From the NCBI GenBank assembly GCA_037178855.1, contig JASJZC010000003.1, positions 930,001 through 994,000 on the forward strand: a stretch of 64,000 nt of DNA, read 5' to 3'. Made by a program: the position numbers and the translations under genes. This stretch comes from Oscheius sp. JU75 (lineage: Eukaryota > Nematoda > Chromadorea > Rhabditida > Rhabditidae). Within the stretch, counting starts at the first letter, position 1; each line of letters begins with the position of its first letter. Shown here in pieces: positions 45,501 to 56,731 of this stretch. The notes beneath the pieces were generated by a model, which saw nothing but the letters and a program-made list of their open reading frames with translations, was not told the origin of the DNA and ran no database searches.

Positions 45501-47441
45501 TTCTCAGGGTGTTTTGCATGAGTTAGGTCGAATTGGTATTTTTAGACTTTGTGATTTTTCTAAATTTGCAACGCGAATTCAAACGGGGTAGCCGGGACCC
45601 AATGATTTTCAGGGGTGTGAATGAACATATGGTACTTTCTTTGTAGCTTTTTGACAGAAAAACGAACCGCGCAACAATACTCGAAAAGTCCTTGCTATAA
45701 ATCTTGGCCTTCTGCATGACTTCAATCACGACCGCAGTCGAGAAAATGCAATCCGCGACGAGATAGAGGAACTTGCGCACGAGGCCGGCAGCTCGAATCT
45801 GCTGGGCTCCCTGGGTCAGACTGAACTTCTCCAAAAGTTGGGGGACAGCCTGCTCGTAGTGCTCAAAAGTCTAAAAATTTTGAATTTTTACTATACAAAA
45901 TTGCTCGGAAAACTAACGGATTTGAGCTCGGAACAGAGATCCTTCAAGCTGCGCGGCAGGTTCGGTATCACCTTGGCGATTCGCTCCATCTGCTGACCAA
46001 AGTAGTCGAGATTGAGTGGGTAGATGGACCAGACCTGGGCGGCACGGGCCATCGTCATCAGGCCTCGAGTTTGGGTGAAGTAAACCCACTGCTCTCTGGA
46101 CAAATGGCGGTCCTGAAATTGAAATTTATATTGTTGGATCTAATCTATATCAGCCGTCTTTGCGTGATTTTTACCCTCAAAGAGACGGTAGCTAATCTTG
46201 TTTCCTCAGATTTTGAGGAATAAAACTTGTTTTATCAGTGTAAAAATGCTTCGTACATTTCAAAGATTTCGCTTCTTAGCCACCGAAAAATAGATCGTTT
46301 TGTGGCATACGGCGGGGCTAGTTGAATTTTTAGCTATGTTTGAAACCGATTATAATACTAGTGTTTTTTTTTTTTGCATTTTTCTCTTCTTAATGCAAAG
46401 AAACGCCCGTTACAACATACGCACTCCTCATTTTAGGCCAAAAACTCATTTTATAGGGCAGTTACCGTACCACTCGGCCTAAAACCAGAGCGGGGGCCCA
46501 AAAACCAAAAAAAAAAAATTATAGGACGTAAAAATTCAAGAAAACGGGGAAAAAACTCACAATCCCAGAGGGGAAGAAGTGAATTCGGCTATAGATGAGG
46601 AAAATCTGGAAGACGAGGCCGACGACAGCCTTCTGAGCCTCCTCATTCCATCGGTAGACGAGGCGAAAACGCTCCAGGGAGTGACCTCTGAAAAACAAAG
46701 TCTTTTCCCTATTTCCAGTCCGAAATGGCAGGTGATGGGGCAAGAAAATGGCTAGGAGCAACAAACTGATATAATGAGGGAGATTAACAGATAAAAGAGA
46801 AAAAAAAAATCGAAAGTTTACCTCGGAAGACTTTCCAGCGCCGAGTCGAAAGAGTACAGGAAGCTGGAATTGTGGAGGACCGTACTCCAGAACGGGGCAG
46901 CCGAATAGGTGGATAGCCTGATCTTAGTTTTTTCACGGACAATGCATAAAAAACCAACTTCTGATAGCTGTACGAGAGCGTGTTGACCTGATTCACCCAA
47001 CTCTCCAGGTCATCCTGCTTGATGTCGTAGGGCAGATGGTCGAGACAGGCGAAGACGGTCGCATCGGCCAGGTCGGGGGCCTAAAAGAGCCTTTTATCTG
47101 TATTTTTGAGTTCTCTAAGTAAAATAAGTTTTCTGGAGACACGCGCGAACTGTGTCACTTGGTTTAGCCGGTTAGAGCTCAGATTTTCAAACAAAACAAG
47201 GAAAAAAGGTTCGGTCCCGTTAGAGAAACGTGATTACCTAGAACTGCAGCCGTTTTGACAGCGTTCGGTACCAGAAAAATGGAAAGATTGCTGGGGAGAC
47301 GCGAACGGAAAACTTGTGCATGAGATATACGACAAATTAATACAAACTCACCACATTCATTGCCGGCTCTTCTTTTCCCACTCCAGACGGTGACATGAAC
47401 TGTGTCTCTCTGCAAGATGACGTCATAGTCCGGGGTGCCAT
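42522..47441 (-). CDS. ASCC2: ASCC2: CUE-domain subunit of the ASC-1 complex (ribosome quality control / alkylation repair)
   Basis: Fourteen exons give 754 aa, against 757 in human: 47441-47352, 46959-47080, 46822-46917, 46561-46687, 45918-46112, 45668-45870, 45161-45250, 44983-45117, 44686-44938, 44353-44515, 44107-44306, 43247-43533, 42898-43073, 42522-42649. ASCC2 binds the helicase ASCC3 through its helical N-terminal half and K63-linked ubiquitin through its CUE domain, on collided ribosomes and at alkylation damage. The CUE core is RFPEMSNAYL then LCLRNFNYNAPYAIESM. The family signature DDLYDDEYDDGY follows, then a conserved basic tail (KQRGADRKRRGAF). In exon 13 the phase-consistent frame encodes an RGG-rich segment (GFRGRGGRGGGGRGR), not the lysine-rich alternative frame. 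An acceptor lies 17 nt before the ATG and only about 145 nt after the DHX37 stop codon. Confidence 0.92.
43990..44058 (-). repeat. tRNA-like element
   Basis: On the minus strand: CGCTCAGTCGGTTGGTG (A box), CCGACTACGAAACAAAC (anticodon region), CTTCGATTCTAC (B box). Located in an ASCC2 intron. Confidence 0.6.
44604..44665 (-). repeat. tRNA-like element
   Basis: On the minus strand: CGTTGGCCGCAGCTATAGC, TATGAAACGG, GAGTTCAATCCCCGCC. It resembles a decayed Met-type tRNA but does not close the acceptor stem. Confidence 0.55.
47152..47220 (+). repeat. tRNA-like element
   Basis: TTTAGCCGGTTAGAGCTC (A box) and AGGTTCGGTCCCG (B box) are about 35 nt apart, in the first ASCC2 intron. Confidence 0.5.
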
Positions 47442-47601
47442 GCCATATTGCACAATCACTACAGAGAGAGAGGAAAGCAACGAATTTAACGCATAAATGC
47501 AGCCATTTAAATCGAGAAAATATCGGATATTTATGCCAAAAAAACAGTTCAACAAGGGGGATAACAAGAAAATAACAGTAACAAATTTGGAGAATTGGTG
47601 T
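47442..47601 (-). promoter_or_regulatory. Short DHX37-ASCC2 intercistronic region with a leader acceptor
   Basis: Between the DHX37 stop codon and the ASCC2 ATG there is a pyrimidine-rich acceptor, TTTCCTCTCTCTCTGTAG, ending at 47,459. No canonical AATAAA is seen, only an AATAAA-like CATAAA. The spacing (about 145 nt from stop to acceptor) is what nematode operons show. Confidence 0.5.
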
Positions 47602-50600
47602 CTAGCTTCTGGCGGTGGAGTAGAACTTGTTCCTGCCCATCTTGGCCGTCTTTTCTTCGATTGGCGGCCACATGAGGGTGACCGAGGGATGAAGAGATTC
47701 CGGCACCCATTGTAGATACTCTTCCAGGAGGAAATTCTCGTCAGAGTGGAAGGCTTCGATCAGGGAGGCACGGGTGTGGATCTGAAGGATTTTGTTTTAG
47801 GTTTTACACGCATAAATGGGCCTGTTTTGGATTGGAAGAACGTGATATTTTTGGGTCAGATGTTCCGGAAACGGTTGGAAAATATTTTCGAACAAAAACC
47901 TCATTTTTGAGGAGGTAGAAGGAAAATGGTCAACTGCAGAAAAATTCAGCCCATCGAAAAGTATCTATTCCATCTAGAAACAGTTACTTTACTCACTCCT
48001 GCGCAATCTTATGCCTCTTTTTATCTTTTGATGATAGTGTAATGGTAAAGTCCTCATTTGGGAATTCTATCGCAGAAGCTTGTTCACAACTTCGAATCCC
48101 CAATACATTAATGTGTTTCTTCGTTGTTATAATAGTCAGCAAAAACGAGTCCTGATCAGATTTTCTCAATTGGGTCAGAAAAATAATTGGTCTCCTTTGA
48201 ATTTCCAAAAGTGTCTAAATCTAGGTAGGCTATACTACAAGGTACAGTACGCTGTCACCAATGTAACAGGTTTCTAGACGCAAACACTGGCACGCCGTGA
48301 TAAAGTTATGGGCTTAAGCTTATTTGTGTCACCTCAAATTTTTTGTCCCTCTCGTACGTCAATTCGGTACGAGAGGGGAAAAACTCTTTCCTGCCCCCAT
48401 GTCCACAATTTTAGGAAGAAAAACTTACCTCCTTGTCCACGAGCTTGTTCAGCAAGGCCTCAGTTCTCTTCTGAAGTTTGGCCCAGCTTCGAACCATCGT
48501 CGTGGCGGGAGCCAGCATCTTCGGTACGTATTCTGCCAACTTTTGAAGTATCTTAAATCGAATTCACTATCGAAAATATGCAAAATTACCACTCCCTGCA
48601 AGAAGAACATGGCAAAGTAGCGGTAGAGCATGATGTCTCGAGGGATTGGCTTATCCACGGGGTCCAGCTGCCATTCGAGAGGACCAAAAGAGACCGTAAC
48701 ACTTCGAACAATTTCGTCCTTCTCGCTGTCGTAGCGCGGCTCCTGATCCTTGTCTTGGGCACCGAAATGACAGTGATTTTCGGCTAGGCGCTGGAGCCAC
48801 TCGTGATCCACGGTCATTATTGTCTGCATGCATTTCCGGTCTCCTGGAAAAGCGGTTTTTCTCGCTAAATAGCTAAACTATTTCTCCTACTTTCCTTTAC
48901 AGCTAAGCATTGTACAATTTGGTTGCGCTATTTAAAGCTCAGACTACTTTTCTTTAGTTCTAATTTTTGTAAAGTTGAAAATATGCAATGGTTGTCTCGG
49001 GAAAACTAAAATTATAGGTAAGCCGCGGATACGTGGGGATCTCCTCGTCGGTCACGACGCAATCCTGTCAGCTCGGTTTATGCCGCAAAATTTTCGGTTA
49101 CTAGAATCAAATGGCGAAAGTCAAATGAGAAATTGGAAAATCTGTGTACTTTTAAGAGATCTAGGGACCATTTTAGGTTTTCTAGTCTCTTGATTGAGTT
49201 GTAGCGAGCCTAACTTTCTATATTTAATTGTCCGCGCGTCTCGCTCACGCTTTGAAACTTATCGTAACTTTTATTCACAATTGTTTATACGAAATACGGC
49301 GCTCGCGTAACTTTTGTTCATAAATTCTGTGAACAATAGTTGCGGTCAAAGAGCTACCGTACCTTAATTTTTGTTCACAAAAATTTTGAACAAAAATTAC
49401 CAACTCGAAAAAAACAACGTAATGCGGTCAATTTCTTTTAGGTATTAGTGCCAACTTTGGTAAGGCTTTTTGCTGTCAAAACTTCTGTCAAAGAAGACTT
49501 CAAAACGACGAACCTAGCTGAACGATATCCTGAAAGATGACATAGTCGGGCTCTTCAGTGTAGATCACACTGCATGGATCGATGAAGACGTACTCTCTGA
49601 GCTTCATCGTCTGGTAGGCTCCTCTCGGGATCTCCTCGTCAGTCACGGCGCGGTCAACGCGCTTCGCGATCCTGTCAGCCAGTCCGGCCACGAGCATCTG
49701 TCGAAGCATTTGAGCTTGAGCGTCCGTGGGTGGGGCGAGTTCCCTCATCATCTCGATGCCTTCCGCCAGTTTGAAGCTGCTGTTGACTATGTTTGTCAAC
49801 TGGACACGGAGACGACGGATTTCAAGCATGGCCTTGTGGCGGAGACCGAGTTTCGAGCAGCCGACTGGATGCATCTGAAAAAAGTCTTTTGTTGGCTATT
49901 ACGATGTTTTTCGCTTAAAACGGTTTGTTACCGCATGGCCCAGTCGGTTAGCTCTCAGACTACAAAATAAAGGGCACCCAGGTTCGATATCTAGCTGGTA
50001 AAACCCTTAGGAACCATTCAAATGGAATATTGGTCCGACATAGACATTCAACTATGTTATCCACCCGAATTCTACACATTTTCCATTTATCGACTATCGT
50101 TTTAGTTTGGAAATAACCTCAAAATTGCGCCATATTTCACAGTGGAATTTCGACTATAATTGGGCAATCTCGACCCTGTATCATAAAAAGACACTCAGGA
50201 TCAGTCATTACTCGTCTCGCTCGCTTTTTCACCACTTAGTCACTATCCTTTCATCTGTGTCGACATTTTCCTAACTTTCCTCGGTGTTATCTGCCTCATC
50301 CTCAAATGACTATTCCTGGCTTCACAATAGTCAGGCCAATTTTCCTTCAGTCTCTCAATATGGTCCCTCAAAGTTAGGTCGCTCTCTTCTTCAGTCAGCT
50401 TTTGGAGACTAAACTTTCGGATATGATAATATTGCCATCAGAACCACCAGTTGTTTCAGAAGTAATTTTTTTAAAAAGGTCGGTCAAATGTAAGACAATT
50501 TCTTGGGACGGTCACACTGTAGATTACTGCAGTATTCCAAAGATCTACTCGTGGTCTGGGAACTTCTAGTTTCTAAACAGAAAGAACACCTGTTCTACCT

Positions 50601-53600
50601 TCATCAGTGGCCCCATTTATCTCTACTTGACTCATCCCCACCTCCAAGTGCTCAACCGATGTGACATCGCATGATGTTTTCCACCAAAGCCCCCTCCAGT
50701 CACAACAACAAAGCAATATCTCAGTCGCATCCGATCCCGCCTACTTGAGCAGTCGATCCATTAAAATGCGCTTCTTCTGGTTCCTTTTTCTCGTACTTCT
50801 CCCCGTTGTGGCTGCCTGTTGGCCTCAGCCGTAAGTTTGAATAGTTTAGGCGTTAGACGGTCACATTTTTCTAGAGAATATGTGGTCGTTCGTGAGGAAA
50901 TCGTCTATCCGGATCCCGAATACAGTGACTACCCTCGACCTAATCACCACGTTCACACTGACGTCTACTACGAGGAAAAGTGATGAAAACTTACTGTAAT
51001 AAGCTGTACATAAAGAGTCAATCTGAGTCTCTATCTCTATGTCTCTTATTCTTTCCAGTTCAGTGTTCTGAATGTGTTTTTGAAAGTATCAAAATAAGGG
51101 AAAAAGGTTTAGCTGCCGCGGAAATCGAACCCGACCCTCTTTTCTTCGTAATCAAGAAGCTAACCGACTGAGCCACGTGTGCAATATCAATTTTTGTGAA
51201 TTTATATTGTAAGCTACCATTTGGTAGAGGTCATCGAGCTAAGTAAAACTATATAATCACACAACCCTTCAAAGGTTTCGTTACCAAGTTGGTGTATTGG
51301 TAAGAGGCGCCACTCTCGGACCAAACGGCCCGGGTTTGATTTGGATGACAAACTTTTTTAACAAGCTATTTTGAGAGGGAAAAGGTCTTAAAGCCAAAAT
51401 TTGACATGTATACAAGAGTATATGCTACGTTGTCCCCCAAAAAAACTACTCATTTCCAGGTAGTCGCCTACTCGGATGATTATGATTAATGCAGAGATTA
51501 ATTAAAGACATTTATCAGATTTACAGGCCTAAATAGCCGAAGAAACGGTAAAAAAGATCTCACCTTAGCCTCCTCGCTAGCTGTGACCGCTTTCAGCAGG
51601 ACAAGGGCATCCCCCAGTCTGCGAGCTGGTCCCTTCCCACACCAGCTCCTTCTCAACTTCAGTACCTCCGTCATCAACGTCTTCGTTTCCTCCTCTGTCG
51701 CTCCCCGGAGCGACGAGACCGGGACCAGTGGTTCTCTCACTAAAAATCCATGTTTTTGATTTTAAAAACTAGTAAAAAATACCTGAAAGAGCCGAAATGA
51801 GGCTGATAGCATGGGGGAGGAGTCCCTGCTGATTTGCCATCGCGATGACTTTTGCATAGGCCGGAGCAAGGGGGAAAACAGACAAAGTTTTGCCTAGAGG
51901 CGTGATCCGGGCCTCCGTTTTCTCATTCCTCGTCGTGATAGAAAGAGCTCCCAATTTGACGAGTCTGGATTCGGCAGCCTCCAAAACTTCGGGCTCCGGG
52001 GCCGATGGAAATGGGAAGTTGACGACTTTCACAATGTTCATCGACTTCAGGTGCAGGACGAGCTGATCTGCCGGCTTGTCCATGATCTCGGGGCGGCTGA
52101 ACTGTTCAAAGTCGGCGAAGACGGCGGAGGAGTAGAGTCGATAGGCATGGCCGGCTGCTATTCTGCCTGCACGTCCGGACCGCTGCTCGGCAGAGGCCTG
52201 ACTGACGTGAGCTACCACGAACTGGGAAACGCCGGTGATCGGGTCGTAGAGCCTACAAATGAGTGGATTTTGGACAGAAAATAGTAGGGAAGATGTGGAC
52301 CACAAAATGAGCGAAATCTCCATGCTACTCTGTTCACAACCGGTTATTGCCAATATAACTTGGCAGCAATAGGAACAGACTACATGGCAGACATTTAGAC
52401 TAAGAATTAGATTTTCTGTCCTGTCCTCGGTAATTTAAAGAAAAAAAAGTCTCCGTACTATATTCAAAATCTCTCACCTCCTCTTCTCAAACCCCGTATC
52501 CACGACATATTTGACTCCGGGAATCGTCAGGGAGGTCTCGGCCACATTTGTGGCCACCACACACATTCGTGCTCCTTCCGGCGCCGACTCAAAGACTCTC
52601 TTCTGCTTTTCCGTCGACAGCAACGAGTAGAGTGGGAGACAGTAGAGCGGGGCTGCGTTGCTTGGGGGCGGGGGCATCGTGCTCACGATGGGGTCCTCTT
52701 CCGAGATGAATTTCTCCTCAAAATCGTCCCAGGCGTCTCCACCGACCCCAGATTCGAGCAGATCTTCCCCGTCAAGAACCTCTTTCGTCTCGGGACCCTC
52801 TTCTTTGAAATCCTCCAGCTTGATGCTTTGGGCGGCTTCCTTTCTGGCCTGCTTCCATTTCCGGCCGCCTTTTATTAGCACCTGTCCCGTCTTGGTCTTC
52901 TCGTAGCGGATCTAGAATTTTGGGAGTTACGAGAGTTTCACTCCGACTACAAATACAAAACTGGGCTGGTACATGTGAAACACTGGAAAACTCTTTCAGA
53001 GCGTTCTCACCGGGTATCTGGCCTTCAACTTGTCTATCAGCTGCCGGACTTCCTGCTGTCCACTGACAAAGATCAGGATTGTTCCTTCTGGCAGGGCTTC
53101 GTGAATTCGGCATGTCTTCCGGAACGCTGCTGCTATATAATTTTCCGGGGTCTTCTTCTCGAAATGAACCGTGACCGGGAACTGCCTCGCGTTGACCTTA
53201 ATAACTTTGGGCTGGATCGAGGGGAAGAGTCTGAATCAATTTTTCTTTGACAGCAATCATCAAAAGGGGTACCTCTCATGTAAAAAGTCCTGTAGGCGAA
53301 GTGTAGCCGACATGATGATCAATTTGAGCGGATTCTGGGTCTTGGCACGAAGAGGCGCAATTCGGGAAAGCATTCCGATGAGCACGTCACTGTACATGGA
53401 GCGCTCGTGAGCCTCGTCGATCAGGATGGCAGAGTATCTGGAAGAGATGGTGTCAAATGGAATGCAAGTAGTTTCTAAGAAAAAAAAAGAGTTGACCAAT
53501 AGCCGAGTGGCTAGAACACTGGATTTCGAATGAAACTAAACTCATATTTACAAACTGATGCCCAGTCCGAGCGACTTCAGTTCCTTAATTGGATCGACTC

Positions 53601-55910
53601 GTCTAGCCGGTCGAGATGCTTAAGTGGGCTAGAAAAGACCGCTAGAAAACACAAGTTGCATGAAAGTGCTACAAGAATTAGAACTAATAGTTCGCTGCCT
53701 GTTTCATTAGAGCCTACGATTCCGGCAGCCAGAGTATCTGTTTAACTGAGGAGTTAGTAGACAAATCGAACGAGTTTTTTTTAGAAGGAGAGGCCGAGAA
53801 CACAGATGTACCCACTTTTTGAGCATGATATCATTTTCCATTTCCTTCATGAGCACACCATCCGTCATGAAGAGGATTTTCGTCTTCTCGGAACGAGTTC
53901 CTTCGTAACGGATCTGGAAATTTGGTCATTTCAATATTCTGTCTCCATTTCAAAATTCTCACCTGATAGCTGACAGCCTCGGGCAGTCCCAGCTCCTCTC
54001 CTACCCGTTGAGCCATCGAGATTGCAGCCACTCTTCGGGGCTCCGTGATCCCGATAATCTGTCCCTGACTGGCGTAGCCGGCCTCGTAAAGAAACTGCGG
54101 GATTTGTGTCGTTTTTCCGGAGCCGGTCTCTCCGCAAACTACCGTAACCTGAGAGATTTTTATGGTAAAAACTGGCTTAAAAAACTTACAATGTTCTCGT
54201 TGATGGCCTCGACTATGGGGACCTCTTCGGCATAGATCGGCAGCTCTGCTCGTTTCTTCTCAATCTCTGGATCCCGCTCGACGAGGATGTATTTTCGCTG
54301 ACTTGGGACCGCCTCGGCTGGCTCTTCCTTGATTTCTTTGTCCTGCAAACGTCCAGGCCATACAAAACATGCTAGGTATCAACTTGGATGGCTAAACAGA
54401 CTGACGTTTTAACCAGAATATATAGCCTCGTCACTATTTCACGGCCATCAAATAAATCCATTTTTATCACAACGAGACGTTTGAACCAGTGGACAACTAG
54501 TCTGCCAGGGCAGGGAGGGGGCTCGTACAAGTTGGCAAAATCAACAGGGGGACTCTTTTGTCAAACCCAAAAATGGCCGTGGAAGAAAGGAATTGCGTGA
54601 AAAATAAAAGGGGAACCCTTGGAAGGAGAAGAGGAGCACGCGCAAAATTTTTGAACTGCAGAGATCCGGTTGATCTCTGGTTTGAGCCAGAGCAACGAAA
54701 ATCAACATTTTACAGGCCAAGAAACTCCATATTTGGAGTCCAGCTCATCATTTTGGATACCTAGATCTTTCTTTGCTATGGTACAACCCTAAATTTTGCA
54801 ATCAAGCCTGGTTTACCCCCTTGGCTCGTTGTTAAACCTTGCAGTTTAGCTGAAAGACACGGGGTCGATGTCATCTTGGTAAATCAGCTAAACTTGAATT
54901 TTTGATTCATTTCTAGGCTTCAACGATTCTATCAAGTCTTATGACAAGTTCTACATGCTTGGCATTGAAAAACATCAGTATGCCCACCTCCTGACTCGTC
55001 GTGGGCTCCTGAGCCTCGATCGGGAGCTCTTCAGCCGACTGGCGCTTTTTTCTTCGAAGTACTGGCTCTCTGGGGGCATTCGCGACAGTATCCTCGTCCT
55101 GATCGTCATCTACTTCAATAGCTCTCAACCTGTTCATCTGTATCTTGCTCTTCTTCGTCCTCTTCTTCACTTTCGGCTCCTCGAGAACGACTTCACGATG
55201 TGTTGTGATGTCGGGGCGAGGTTCTTCCTCTTTCACGGGCTCTGGAGCAGCTGTTTTTTCCTCCTCAGAGCTCTCGTCATCTGTTGGGTAGTAGTTTTCC
55301 TGAAAAAAAGGGTAAAGATCAAATGAAAATCGACAAAATTACTTGTACTCTCTCCTTCTGATGTATAGTTTTCGGCAGGGCTGCTTTCTTGGCCAACGAT
55401 TTGAGCTTACTCGGGAAGTTTACCTCCTCTTGCGGAATTCTAAACCAAATTTCCAGCAAAAACATCAAGAAAAGCTAACATTTGATGCTTATCCTGCGCG
55501 TGAATTGTCGAGCTGAGCTGCTGGACCACTTTGGTGTCTAGCCGGTACTCAGCCAACGAGGCAAAGAGCTCCTCCTGTGTGAGTTTTCGGGCCTTACGCT
55601 GCTGGACGGCCGCCAATTGACGCTTCATCTTCTTTGTAATCTTCTCCTTTTCTCGCTCCAGAGCATAGTTACGATTCTTTTTGCCCCCAGTGGCATCCTT
55701 TTTCTTGGCTGCTGGACCCTCGTCAGTGGCCTTTCTCTTTGCTCCTAAATCGTTTTTGTGAGTTCTTTGTGTTAATTTCCAGCTACAAAAGCACGGGAAG
55801 AGAAATGAGAACCAACCTGGAACAATAATCATCTCGTTGGCCGAGCCTGTCTTCGAATACTCTGGCTCCTGAAGCTCCGAGCCTGGTTTCTTCTTTCCTC
55901 GAGCCGTCAT
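47602..55910 (-). CDS. DHX37: DHX37/DHR1 DEAH-box RNA helicase, small-subunit ribosome biogenesis
   Basis: Sixteen exons give 1,195 aa, against about 1,157 in human: 55910-55817, 55480-55744, 55343-55439, 54988-55299, 54190-54342, 53963-54148, 53816-53913, 53273-53437, 53011-53230, 52478-52911, 51783-52252, 51564-51739, 49514-49874, 48590-48843, 48429-48551, 47602-47781. The enzyme unwinds U3 snoRNA from pre-18S rRNA in the nucleolus. A basic, acidic N-terminal third precedes motif [24 protein letters not shown], motif [10 protein letters not shown], motif III SAT, the acidic insert before [15 protein letters not shown], and motif [10 protein letters not shown]. The ratchet/OB-fold end contains [12 protein letters not shown]-like sequence. 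A TTGCAG acceptor abuts the ATG. Two long introns interrupt it: one of about 1.7 kb holds a separate small gene on the other strand and tRNA-like units. Confidence 0.96.
48032..48104 (+). repeat. Weak tRNA-like element
   Basis: A-box-like ATAGTGTAATGGTAAAG and B-box-like AACTTCGAATCCCC, in a DHX37 intron. The middle is longer than a standard tRNA, and no full fold is evident. Confidence 0.4.
49934..49998 (+). repeat. tRNA-like element
   Basis: GGCCCAGTCGGTTAGCTC (A box), CAGACTACAAAATAAAG (anticodon region), CAGGTTCGATATC (B box). The acceptor stem is not intact. Confidence 0.6.
50766..50983 (+). CDS. Small secreted peptide (57 aa), nested in a DHX37 intron on the opposite strand
   Basis: Two exons, 50766-50830 and 50875-50983, are joined by a 44-nt intron with consensus ends (CC|GTAAGT, TTTTTCTAG|A); the frame continues exactly across it. 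The product starts with a textbook signal peptide ([17 protein letters not shown], cleavage probably before CWPQP). A mature part of about 40 residues is rich in Tyr, Glu, Pro, Val and His ([19 protein letters not shown]), with a single Cys and no dibasic processing sites. I do not recognise it. It could be a cuticle, mucus or secreted signalling peptide. It lies inside the intron between DHX37 exons 51,564-51,739 and 49,514-49,874, so it must have its own promoter. No TATA box is obvious. Confidence 0.75.
51114..51176 (-). repeat. tRNA-like element
   Basis: On the minus strand: GTGGCTCAGTCGGTTAGC (A box), TTCTTGATTACGAAGAA (anticodon-arm-like hairpin), CGGGTTCGATTTCCGCGGC (T arm). One of the best preserved of the family. 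Confidence 0.7.
51288..51350 (+). repeat. tRNA-like element, related to the one at 40,011
   Basis: TTGGTGTATTGGTAAGAGGC, then CGCCACTCTCGGACCAAACG and GCCCGGGTTTGAT. It shares a nearly identical central block with the unit at 40,011. Confidence 0.65.
53498..53540 (+). repeat. tRNA-like element, 5' half
   Basis: AATAGCCGAGTGGCTAGAAC followed by ACTGGATTTCGAATG resembles the D arm and anticodon arm of a Ser/Leu-type tRNA. No T arm is evident. Confidence 0.5.
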
Positions 55911-56420
55911 CTGCAAACATGACCGGGTTTTTTTTTAACAAAATAATAAAAAAAACATGGAGAGAAAATACGCAAAGTCGAAAGTAGGAAGATTGCGTCA
56001 ATTTCTCAGATTTGGAATCTATTCACGATTACAAACGTTGGATAGCAGTTCTAGGTTACTTTTCTCAGCCCCGCCAATCTGTTTATGTCTCAAGAAACTG
56101 ACAGAAAGTGTACGAAACAGCGAAAGTTTCAAGCAGCTCTGGTTTCCAAGGGGACAACTCGTTTTCCAGCTCTTTCTTCTTTACTAATCTGCAGTTATGC
56201 TGGCATAGGATTGTGGCAAAACTCCTGACTTGTTTCTACATCAACAAATAGGCTGGCAAAACAAGAGACAGACCTGGACCTCTTACAAAGTTTTGCAAAA
56301 CATGCTTCTTGATATTTAGTGCTTTTACCTATGTTTTCTGGGTTTTTCGCACTGATTTTTTTGACTGTTTTTGGCCAAAGTATGCGAAAAACAGGCCTGA
56401 AAAGCATGAAAAAAGTGTTT
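55911..56420. other. Divergent upstream region of DHX37
   Basis: About 500 nt between the DHX37 start codon and the left end of the transposon. No coding frame is supported. Confidence 0.5.
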
Positions 56421-56424
56421 GAAT
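56421..56424 (+). repeat. Target-site duplication, left copy (GAAT)
   Basis: GAAT directly abuts the left transposon terminus and is repeated at 59,377-59,380 directly after the right terminus. Confidence 0.65.
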
Positions 56425-56455
56425 CACAGCGTTTTACGCGCGTCGCCACTTTTTC
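56425..56455 (+). repeat. Left terminal inverted repeat
   Basis: 31 bp made of an outer block, CACAGCGTTTTACGC, directly joined to an inner block, GCGTCGCCACTTTTTC. Confidence 0.85.
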
Positions 56456-56731
56456 AAATCGGGCACAAACGCCGCTCGTTTTCTTAAGTACAGTATCCTA
56501 CAAAAATCATGGTTCAAATCGGTTTTGGCACAGAATACCATACCCAGATTAATCTAAGAAGCGCGCGTTGCGCGGATTTCCTACTCTTCGAGCTCCAGTT
56601 TCTTATTTTTTTTTCTTTATTTTTGAAGAATTTTGTGCAGAAATCAGATCATTAGAAAAACCTAGAGCAAATAACAAGTTTATAAACCGTTTTTCTCAAA
56701 ACACGAGCGGCTAAAAAGTTGTGAAAGCGCC

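Noticed and set aside
45268-45591. 107-codon plus-strand frame within an ASCC2 intron
   Set aside because: No recognisable domain and no splice or start context. It may be a decayed mobile-element fragment but the evidence is too thin.
56195-56449. Minus-strand frame across the left transposon end
   Set aside because: It starts with a non-ATG codon inside the terminal repeat and crosses the element boundary, so it is accidental.
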